Assembly: GCA_913041075.1 (NCBI GenBank) | Contig: CAJWGZ010000072.1 | Span: forward strand, 1-5,375 | Length of the DNA: 5,375 nt | From: an uncultured Fidelibacterota bacterium | GTDB taxonomy: Bacteria; Fidelibacterota; Marinisomatia; Marinisomatales; TCS55 | Direction of reading: 5' to 3' | Shown: positions 1-5,375 of the stretch, one piece after another | Layout: each line of letters begins with the position of its first letter | Position numbering within the stretch: position 1 is the first letter of the stretch | Notes under the pieces: model-generated | Told to the model about the DNA's origin: nothing | The model's input: only the letters and a program-made list of their open reading frames with translations | The model's database searches: none | Made by a program: the position numbers and the translations under genes

Positions 1-1
1 G

Positions 2-1462
2 AATCGGGAATGGGATGAAAGGGATATCAATATCTCAGCAGGACAGCTTATTTATGCAGATGACCGGTCCGGCGTTTTCAACCTATACGTAATTGATGAG
101 AAAACTATGACTGGCGGATATATCACGAATGTAATGGGCGGTGCATTTATGCCTGCCGTAAATGCTTTGGGTCAGGTAGCATATTCTCTTTATGAGAATG
201 GATCATATAAAATAGCTGTCCTGGATAGTATTGCTTTCGTGGACCAAAAAACTGTAGGCTATGATCCTGGTTACTGGCAACGGAATTCAGGACTTGCGGA
301 ACCGATTATTGAACAGGTTGATTTACCTGCGAAATCGTATAAGGATGATTTTACAACCATGTTTGTGAGTCCCAAAATAATGGGCGATTATGAAACGATC
401 AAGTTGGGTTGGTATTTCTTTTCAAATGAAATTCTTGATCGTTTAAGTCTTTTTGGCGGTGCTTCCATGAATACAGCAAAAGACTTGGACCTGTTTTTTA
501 TTTTTGAATTTCGGCGATTATATCCAACTCTATTCGCTGAGGTATTTTATTTAACAAGGAATATCCAGGAAAAAAATCAGTATTCTGTATATCCGTTGGA
601 TGATCGTCTACGTTTTCGTCTGATTCAATTTGATAGTGGGTTGCGTTTTCCTTTATTTGGTCTAGGAAAACTGGAATTATTTACTTCTTGGCAACAATAT
701 AGAGCATTTATCAAAGAGACCGTGGAGGGCATCCAAGGATTGGAAGCAAGCCTGGCCTATGATTATTACAAAGGACTTATTTCTGGTGTCAGATTATCAG
801 TTAATGGTGTCAAACGATTAGTGGATAGCGATATTAATCCTTCAAGAGGATTTAAGTTGGATGTAGATATCACCTATGAAAAAAATAAGTTTATTGAAGG
901 ATTGGACCTTTCTGATGCAGGGACATTAGTACCAAACTGGGCGAATAATGATCTTTGGCGAATGCAGCAATCAAGTTCTTTGTTCTTTGCCATTCCTACT
1001 ACTAACCGTATGACAATTAGTCTGGAGTCAATTGCTGGAACCATCAGTAATGTAGAAGCAGATTCTTTTTTTCATTTTTTCGCTGGTGGACTAAATGGTT
1101 TGAAAGGCTATCCTTTTTACAGTATTGAAGGCAAGTCCATCGCTATTGCAACAGGGACGCTACGAGTACCAATTTTCCGCGAAAAACATATACCATTGAG
1201 TTGGTTTATTTTGCAAAACTGCACGCTAGGTTTTATCGGACAAATTGGGGATGCCTGGAGCCAGACCATGGAAGAACCAAACTGGTTGCGTTCGGTGGGA
1301 ATTCAATGGCGAATTAATGGGTTTTCCTTTTATAACTTCCCGACCGCTATTGGATTAGAATTACACCAAGGATTGGATACATTCCAGCGACAAATAAATA
1401 ATAAAAGTGTAACTTATGGTCAGGAACAACGGTTTTACCTGACTATCTTATTCGGATTTTGA
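2..1462 (+). CDS. TolB-type beta-propeller / Omp85-like outer-membrane beta-barrel fusion protein (5'-truncated by window)
   Basis: The reading frame is open from the first complete codon (base 2) to TGA at 1460-1462, followed at once by an in-frame TAA. An ATG at 107 lies inside a propeller blade and is not the true start, which is upstream of the window. Seen: 486 residues. Visible residues 12-75 hold two TolB/PD40-like blades ('IYADDRSGVFNLYVID', then 'QVAYSLYENGSYKIAVLD'). A linker at about 76-115 leads into an aromatic-rich beta-strand region to the end. That region carries Omp85 hallmarks: 'NPSRGFKLDVDITYE' near 279-293, 'GGLNGLKGYPF' near 362-372 (equivalent of the VRGF/Y motif of loop 6), and a C-terminal strand ending in Phe as in an outer-membrane beta-signal. 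Inferred role: a surface barrel with a periplasmic propeller. Related FCB proteins can also carry an N-terminal peptidase-like domain, which cannot be checked here. Its exact substrate or function is unknown. It lies 4 bases upstream of the next gene, probably in the same operon. Confidence 0.8.
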   Translation, partial: NREWDERDINISAGQLIYADDRSGVFNLYVIDEKTMTGGYITNVMGGAFMPAVNALGQVAYSLYENGSYKIAVLDSIAFVDQKTVGYDPGYWQRNSGLAEPIIEQVDLPAKSYKDDFTTMFVSPKIMGDYETIKLGWYFFSNEILDRLSLFGGASMNTAKDLDLFFIFEFRRLYPTLFAEVFYLTRNIQEKNQYSVYPLDDRLRFRLIQFDSGLRFPLFGLGKLELFTSWQQYRAFIKETVEGIQGLEASLAYDYYKGLISGVRLSVNGVKRLVDSDINPSRGFKLDVDITYEKNKFIEGLDLSDAGTLVPNWANNDLWRMQQSSSLFFAIPTTNRMTISLESIAGTISNVEADSFFHFFAGGLNGLKGYPFYSIEGKSIAIATGTLRVPIFREKHIPLSWFILQNCTLGFIGQIGDAWSQTMEEPNWLRSVGIQWRINGFSFYNFPTAIGLELHQGLDTFQRQINNKSVTYGQEQRFYLTILFGF

Positions 1463-1466
1463 TAAC

Positions 1467-2402
1467 ATGAGGTATTTATTAATCATTTTTGCAATGACCA
1501 GTTACTTGGGTGCTAATGATCTGTACAACCTTGATAGCCGATTCCAACCAGCGGTTACAACAAATTTCTTTTTTCTGGATCAAGATTCGTTGCCTGCTGC
1601 ACTAGAGATAGTTGAGCAAGAGGATTCTCTAGTTATCTATCCAGCGCGACCAATGCTTTATTCCTTAATTCTTCCTGGCGTTGGTCAATGGTATAATAAA
1701 TCACCAGTATGGAAAATTGGGCTATTCGCAGGTATTGAAGCGGCTTCTATTTTCAGTAGGTTACAATGGCGAAAAAAAGCCGAAGATATTCGTCTAAAAT
1801 ATGAAATATTCGCAGATGATAACTGGGATTTGGAAACATGGATATCTAATACTTTAAATACTCCCCTAGGGAATTATGCTGACGTACATATAAATGGTAC
1901 TCATAAACTAATCCTGGTTTTATCAGGCAGCCTGGCTGAGCAATACGGGAACTACGTTTCTTCTGATTCATTAGAGAATAATGCTCATTGGGTTTATACG
2001 GGCGAAGTAAACGTACTTAGAGATAGAGATTTCTACGAAAATATTGGGAAATATGATCAATTTGTTGGCGGCTGGACTGATTGTTATGGCCCTGCAAATA
2101 ACCAACTATGGTTTGAAGTAGAGAAGGATGTGGGCGACAGTACGGAGATAATTATTTCTACTCCTAATAAAGAGGATTATGTTGGTCAAAGGGCACGTTC
2201 AAATGATTACTTGAATATGGCAAAATATGCTGTGAGTGCGGTCATGTTCAACCATGTTATCAGCGCCTTGGAAGCTGTTTGGTCTACGCAAATTAGAAAC
2301 AGACCAAAAAAAGAACAAAAAGTTCAAACCAATGTAGGATTATTATATGATCAACATTCGAAATACGGCGTTGGAGGGATTGCGGTATCACTACATTGGT
2401 AA
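1467..2402 (+). CDS. DUF5683-like envelope protein
   Basis: A 311-residue protein of unknown function. Residues 1-16 look like a short signal peptide (hydrophobic 'YLLIIFAM', possible cleavage after 'LGA'). After a variable stretch, residues 60-93 match the DUF5683 signature as I know it: 'ARPMLYSLILPGVGQWYNK', then a Trp-Lys and a hydrophobic helix. This pattern is frequent in Bacteroidetes and FCB envelope proteins. Near the C-terminus comes the usual second helix ('YAVSAVMFNHVISALEAVW', about 253-271), then a basic patch 'RNRPKKEQK' and a final amphipathic beta-strand ending in Trp. Residues of about 100-235, between the two helices, form a long polar Trp/Tyr/Asp-rich insertion that I do not recognise. 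The ATG is 4 bases after the preceding stop, with no Shine-Dalgarno motif. The last 7 bases overlap the next gene, implying co-transcription with the barrel gene and the BamD-like lipoprotein. Membrane or envelope location is inferred; no catalytic motif is visible. Confidence 0.72.
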   Translation: MRYLLIIFAMTSYLGANDLYNLDSRFQPAVTTNFFFLDQDSLPAALEIVEQEDSLVIYPARPMLYSLILPGVGQWYNKSPVWKIGLFAGIEAASIFSRLQWRKKAEDIRLKYEIFADDNWDLETWISNTLNTPLGNYADVHINGTHKLILVLSGSLAEQYGNYVSSDSLENNAHWVYTGEVNVLRDRDFYENIGKYDQFVGGWTDCYGPANNQLWFEVEKDVGDSTEIIISTPNKEDYVGQRARSNDYLNMAKYAVSAVMFNHVISALEAVWSTQIRNRPKKEQKVQTNVGLLYDQHSKYGVGGIAVSLHW

Positions 2403-3151
2403 GAAAATATTTTCTATATCTGATTTTTATCACCTTAAGTATTTTTTGGGGATGTGCATCCTTTCAATCACAACAGGAAGAGGATATTGAAGTACAATTT
2501 GAACGGGCGAAGAAGTTCCTTGATAAGAAGAAGTATTTGCGTGCCCAGGAGGAATTTAACAATCTGGTGATTAGAGGTACTCATACTGACCTTGGTGATG
2601 ATGCGCAATTTTACCTGGCGGAATCATATTATTTGAATAAAGAATATCTTTTAGCGATTGCTGAATATGACCGACTCATTAGGCGTATGGGATTTAGTCC
2701 GTATGTAGAAAAGGCCCGCTGGCGAGTGTGTCAAAGTTATGTGAAGGAGTCTCCCAAATACTATAAAGATCAGACCCATACAGAAAAAGCATTGAATAAA
2801 CTACAGGAGCTTCTTGATGATTATTCGAATTCCGAATACAGAGAAGAAGCGAAGGGACTGATTGATGAATTGCGCAATAAATTGGCCAGGAAGGAATATG
2901 CAACCGGTGTTCTTTACATAAAAATGGAGGAATACCAATCGGCAATTATGGCTTTTGAGGGTTTAATCGATAATTACTATGATACAGATATAATGGAAAA
3001 GGGTCATGTTGGTATTATACGCTGCTATAGTAAAATGAAGAAAAAGAAAGAAGCGGAACAATACTTCGCTGAACACGAAAGTCAAATAATTTCGACTGAT
3101 CTACGGCAGGATGCATTAAGCTATATTCAAAAAATAAAGACTCCCGATTAA
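2396..3151 (+). CDS. bamD: BamD-like outer-membrane assembly lipoprotein (TPR)
   Basis: A 251-residue lipoprotein, close to the usual BamD length of about 245. The signal peptide has a basic start ('MVRKY'), a hydrophobic core and a lipobox 'IFWGC', placing the lipidated Cys at residue 20. The mature part is TPR-like helical repeats. BamD-type signatures are 'DDAQFYLAESYYLNKEYLLAIAEY' near residues 72-95 (split here as DDAQFYLAESYY and EYLLAIAEY), 'SPKYYKDQTHTEKAL' (matching the P-x-x-x-D-Q-x-x-T-x-x-A segment), 'NSEYREEAKGLI', and 'LARKEYATGVLYIK' followed by 'EYQSAIMAFEGLIDNYYDT'. In the Bam complex BamD is the essential lipoprotein partner of BamA that delivers barrel proteins to the outer membrane. 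The TTG start at 2396 is chosen because the frame has a stop at 2348 and no ATG/GTG/TTG between it and 2396, and because it gives a proper signal peptide. It overlaps the upstream gene by 7 bases and its TAA abuts nadD. A different TPR lipoprotein (e.g. YbgF/CpoB-like) is less likely. Confidence 0.82.
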   Translation: MVRKYFLYLIFITLSIFWGCASFQSQQEEDIEVQFERAKKFLDKKKYLRAQEEFNNLVIRGTHTDLGDDAQFYLAESYYLNKEYLLAIAEYDRLIRRMGFSPYVEKARWRVCQSYVKESPKYYKDQTHTEKALNKLQELLDDYSNSEYREEAKGLIDELRNKLARKEYATGVLYIKMEEYQSAIMAFEGLIDNYYDTDIMEKGHVGIIRCYSKMKKKKEAEQYFAEHESQIISTDLRQDALSYIQKIKTPD

Positions 3152-3742
3152 ATGTCTAGGGGAAAAAAGATCTGTTTGTTTGGTGGCACATTCGATCCAC
3201 CGCATATTGGGCATCTGCTTGTTGCTCAGACAATTTTTGAAGCTGAAAATTTTGATAAAATTGTTTTTATTCCGACATTTAAAACTCCGCAAAAAAATAA
3301 TATTACCGATATAAAAGATCGTCTGGCAATGTTAAGAATGGGTGTTACCAGTAATCCAAATTTTGAGATTAGTGATCTTGAAATTCAACGAGGCGGCACC
3401 AGCTATACAATAGATACAGTCAGGGAGTACAAAAGTGATCAAGATTATGATTCTAGGGAATTGTACTATTTGATAGGTAGTGACTCACTGCAGACTTTTC
3501 ATACCTGGAAAGAGCCAAGGGAAATACTTGACGAATGTCAAGTTATTGTTGCTCTAAGGCCAGGGTTTCGTCCAAGTGATATATCAAATTGGATATTACG
3601 TAAGGTGCGATTTGCCAGTATCCCACGATTTGAAATATCTTCCTCAACGATCCGGTCGCGCTGGCAAGAAAATAAAACAATTCGCTACATGGTAACCCAA
3701 CCGGTATGGGAATATATAAATGACCACGGTATTTATAAGTGA
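3152..3742 (+). CDS. nadD: Nicotinate-nucleotide adenylyltransferase
   Basis: NadD transfers AMP from ATP to nicotinate mononucleotide, making deamido-NAD in the cytoplasm, a core step of NAD synthesis. The 196-residue length is normal for the family. The nucleotidyltransferase alpha/beta-phosphodiesterase fold is clear: 'GGTFDPPHIGH' at residues 11-21 holds the (H/T)xGH ATP-binding motif (His18, His21), 'PTFKTPQK' follows at about 41-48, and 'GGTSYTIDTV' is a typical NadD segment. 'LIGSDSL...F..W' around 107-118 corresponds to the substrate-recognition LIGxDxL motif, and 'ISSSTIRSR' at 162-170 is the C-terminal ISSTxIR motif. All key residues appear intact. The ATG directly follows the stop of the BamD-like gene with no gap and no Shine-Dalgarno motif, suggesting translational coupling or re-initiation. 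In many bacteria nadD sits near rsfS or obg; here it lies between envelope genes. The identification is secure. Confidence 0.96.
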   Translation: MSRGKKICLFGGTFDPPHIGHLLVAQTIFEAENFDKIVFIPTFKTPQKNNITDIKDRLAMLRMGVTSNPNFEISDLEIQRGGTSYTIDTVREYKSDQDYDSRELYYLIGSDSLQTFHTWKEPREILDECQVIVALRPGFRPSDISNWILRKVRFASIPRFEISSSTIRSRWQENKTIRYMVTQPVWEYINDHGIYK

Positions 3743-3767
3743 TATGTGATAATTTTTCAGTGCTTTT

Positions 3768-4694
3768 GTGAGCATCGGATTCACCTACTTAATTATCGGC
3801 AGCGTCGTGTTGTTCTATGGCGCCGATTGGATTATAAAAGGTGGCAGTCAATTAGCAAAATATTTTGGTTTATCAAACATAGTGATTGGTTTAACGGTGG
3901 TTGCATTTGGTACGTCATTACCTGAATTGGTCGTTAGTCTTGCGGCGGCGCTTGAAGGATCACCTACTATCGCAGTTGGTAATGTTATCGGATCAAATAT
4001 CGCCAATGTTGGGCTGGTCCTGGGCTTAAGTTCCCTTGTCTTTCCCCTAACGATAAAATTCACCCAGGTAAAAATAGACCTGGGTATTTACATGATTGTA
4101 TGTTTGCTTTTTACCTACTTTTGCATGGATGGTGAAATAATCCGCATGGAGGGGCTGATTCTGTTCGTTTGTATAATAGCATATACCTGGTTTGCTATTA
4201 CACATCCCGCAAAGAAAAAGGATCCTGAAATTGATCAAATAAACCCAAACGTACCTTTATCAAAATCATTATTACTGATCCTGTTAGGAATCCTATCGCT
4301 TTCTTTTGGTGCAAATATATTTATTACTGGTGCGATCGATATTGCACGTTATTTTGGTATAAGCGAAGTAGTAATTGGCATGACTATTGTTGCCCTGGGT
4401 ACTTCCTTACCTGAACTTGCAACTTCGGTCATTGCTGCATTTCGAAAGGAAAGTGCTATATCGATCGGTAATATCATTGGTTCCAATTTATTTAATTTGC
4501 TATCAGTAATTGGACTTGTTTCAATGATAAGTCCACTAGAATCGCCTAAAGAAATCATACACTTTGAAATTCCCTATATGGTTGTTTATGGATTGGTTTT
4601 GGTCCCTATTAGTCTTATGCCCCAGCCTATCCATCGAGGAACGGCGCTTTTGCTTTTACTAGGTTATGGTATGTTTATTTTCCAGATATTTTAA
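3768..4694 (+). CDS. CaCA-family Na+/Ca2+ (cation) antiporter, YrbG-like
   Basis: A 308-residue polytopic inner-membrane protein with about ten hydrophobic segments, predicted to exchange Ca2+ (or a related cation) for Na+ or H+. The length matches YrbG-type bacterial members (about 310-325). The two inverted alpha-repeats that form the ion-binding core are both complete: residues 41-86 ('GLTVVAFGTSLPELVVS' then 'GNVIGSNIANVGLVLGL') and 204-247 ('GMTIVALGTSLPELATS' then 'GNIIGSNLFNL'). Known binding acids and amides are present as pairs: Glu53/Glu216 and Asn77/Asn240, each in GTSLPE and GSN contexts. A polar loop with 'HPAKKKDPEIDQ' separates the halves. The GTG start at 3768 is chosen because an in-frame TAA lies at 3750-3752 and no earlier start follows it; it begins just before the first membrane helix. 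Spacing to nadD is 25 bases without a terminator, so co-transcription is likely. Exact ion specificity cannot be read from the sequence. Confidence 0.93.
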   Translation: MSIGFTYLIIGSVVLFYGADWIIKGGSQLAKYFGLSNIVIGLTVVAFGTSLPELVVSLAAALEGSPTIAVGNVIGSNIANVGLVLGLSSLVFPLTIKFTQVKIDLGIYMIVCLLFTYFCMDGEIIRMEGLILFVCIIAYTWFAITHPAKKKDPEIDQINPNVPLSKSLLLILLGILSLSFGANIFITGAIDIARYFGISEVVIGMTIVALGTSLPELATSVIAAFRKESAISIGNIIGSNLFNLLSVIGLVSMISPLESPKEIIHFEIPYMVVYGLVLVPISLMPQPIHRGTALLLLLGYGMFIFQIF

Positions 4695-4718
4695 ATCGTG
4701 AATTCAATTATGTATTCA

Positions 4719-4747
4719 TGGACAAGCGCTAACACAAATCTTAGATT
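4719..4747 (+). promoter_or_regulatory. Possible promoter of ftsE
   Basis: In the 59-base gap before ftsE there is TGGACA (4719-4724; 5 of 6 to the sigma-70 -35 box), a 17-base spacer, and TAGATT (4742-4747; 4 of 6 to a -10 box). The same -10 region, TAGATTTA at 4742-4749, also matches the Bacteroidetes TAnnTTTG element except for the last base. If real, transcription would begin at or within a few bases of the ftsE ATG at 4754. Matches of this quality arise by chance in AT-rich DNA, so this is weak. Confidence 0.25.
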
Positions 4748-4753
4748 TAACAT

Positions 4754-5375
4754 ATGATTCAGATGGAAAATGTGACCTATTCCTATGAGAAAGGTTACGG
4801 AGTGAAGAATGTCAACTTTACTATAGATGATGCTGAATTCGCATTTTTAATTGGTCCAACCGGGTCAGGAAAAACCACAATTATGAAATTGATCTACATG
4901 GCCTTGTTCCCGCAAAGTGGTGTGGTTACGACAGGCAGATTTCGATCCGACAAAATTAAAAAGAGAAAAATCCCCTTTTTGCGTCGCAGTGTCGGGATGA
5001 TATTCCAAGACTATCATTTACTACGTGACCGGAATTTATATGAAAATATAGCGCTACCCCTTTATGTTATTGGGGCAAGACATAGTGAAATAGCGGATCG
5101 TGTGGAAAATATGATCGATCAGGTTGGACTTGTAGGAAAAGAAAATCATGCGCCAGATGAATTATCTGGCGGAGAACAACAACGTGCATGTATAGCACGA
5201 GCATTGGTAAAAGATCCTGAAATTATCCTGGCAGATGAACCCACTGGAAATCTTGACCCTATTACATCTTTTGAACTGCTGAAACTATTAGAAGCCGTTA
5301 ATCATGAAGGAACCGCAGTATTGATGGCCTCCCATAACTATAACCTAATAAAAGGGCGCGGGCATAGAATTATGG
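4754..5375 (+). CDS. ftsE: Cell-division ATP-binding protein FtsE (3'-truncated by window)
   Basis: The frame is open from ATG 4754 to the window end (207 complete codons plus one base) with no stop, so only about the last 20 residues should be missing from a typical 220-230 residue FtsE. FtsE is the cytoplasmic ATPase of the FtsEX ABC complex, which controls septal peptidoglycan hydrolases. Visible motifs are Walker A 'GPTGSGKTT' (34-42), the Q-loop 'IFQDYHLL' (83-90), signature 'LSGGEQQRA' (137-145), Walker B 'IILADEP' with catalytic Glu162, D-loop 'GNLDP' (165-169) and H-loop His194 in 'MASHN'. 'IPFLRRSVGMIFQDYHLLRDR' split as IPFLRR, VGMIFQD and LLRDR, followed by 'ENIALPLYVIG', is the FtsE pattern rather than that of LolD or MacB, though those are the nearest alternatives. 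The start is firm: an in-frame TAA at 4748-4750 leaves ATG 4754 as first start. No Shine-Dalgarno motif is present. An ftsX gene would be expected just downstream. Confidence 0.92.
   Translation, partial: MIQMENVTYSYEKGYGVKNVNFTIDDAEFAFLIGPTGSGKTTIMKLIYMALFPQSGVVTTGRFRSDKIKKRKIPFLRRSVGMIFQDYHLLRDRNLYENIALPLYVIGARHSEIADRVENMIDQVGLVGKENHAPDELSGGEQQRACIARALVKDPEIILADEPTGNLDPITSFELLKLLEAVNHEGTAVLMASHNYNLIKGRGHRIM

Noticed and set aside
2694..2945. Open reading frame on the - strand inside the BamD-like gene
   Set aside because: It lies wholly within a well-supported coding region, has no recognisable domain and no upstream signals; it is a shadow of the + strand codons.
3743..3767. GATAAT at 3748-3753 as a -10 box for the antiporter gene
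   Set aside because: There is no acceptable -35 sequence 16-18 bases upstream, and the position is within a likely continuous operon.
3900..4510. Near-repeated DNA (GGTACGTCATTACCTGAA-like at about 3909 and GGTACTTCCTTACCTGAA-like at about 4399)
   Set aside because: These are the two internal alpha-repeats of the CaCA family, an ancient protein duplication, not a DNA repeat or mobile element.
3848..4558. Three short - strand open frames opposite the antiporter gene
   Set aside because: All are antisense to a clear CaCA coding sequence, and two of them mirror the conserved GTSLPE/GSN alpha-repeats, which explains their similar composition.
4699..4718. Inverted repeat TGAAT...ATTCA after the antiporter stop, as a possible terminator
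   Set aside because: The stem is only 5 AT-rich pairs with a 10-base loop and no following T-run; too weak for an intrinsic terminator.
1..5375. A defence, mobile or otherwise novel multi-gene system
   Set aside because: Every gene fits a housekeeping or envelope family. There are no transposase, recombinase, nuclease or toxin-like genes, no repeat arrays, and no abrupt change in base composition visible by eye.

Overview
This is an ordinary-looking, gene-dense chromosomal segment from a Gram-negative (diderm) bacterium. All six genes are on the + strand. The evidence for an outer membrane is an Omp85-like beta-barrel protein, a BamD-like outer-membrane lipoprotein, and two proteins with export signals. 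The DNA is moderately AT-rich. None of the five visible gene starts has a Shine-Dalgarno motif at the usual distance. That absence, a DUF5683-like protein, a TolB-propeller/Omp85 fusion and an FtsE with a Bacteroidetes-style 'SHNYNL' ending all point to the FCB group. A lineage such as Neomarinimicrobiota (Marinimicrobia/SAR406), Ignavibacteria or a relative is plausible. This placement is inferred from gene character, not from a marker-gene tree.

Layout. Positions 2-1462 hold the 3' part of a large surface gene: the last blades of a TolB/PD40-type beta-propeller joined to a C-terminal Omp85-type beta-barrel. Four bases later (1467-2402) comes a secreted or envelope-anchored DUF5683-like protein. 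It overlaps by 7 bases a TTG-started lipoprotein with BamD/TPR architecture (2396-3151). The lipoprotein's stop codon directly abuts the ATG of nadD (3152-3742), nicotinate-nucleotide adenylyltransferase. After 25 bases, a GTG-started CaCA-family Na+/Ca2+ antiporter (YrbG-like) occupies 3768-4694. A 59-base gap, the largest in the window, separates it from the 5' part of ftsE (4754 to the window end), the ATPase of the FtsEX cell-division ABC complex.

How the genes fit together. The first three genes are outer-membrane or envelope genes packed without room for promoters, so they probably form one transcript that continues through nadD and probably the antiporter. BamD in the Bam complex inserts beta-barrel proteins such as the one encoded just upstream. 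NadD (NAD synthesis) and the antiporter look like housekeeping passengers. ftsE may start its own transcript: a weak promoter-like pair ends 6 bases before its ATG, which would give a leaderless or nearly leaderless mRNA.

I found no RNA genes, mobile elements, CRISPR arrays, attachment sites or convincing terminators, and no stretch over 100 bases without a gene. I see no clear sign of a novel defence or mobile system; the findings are modest and are scored accordingly.
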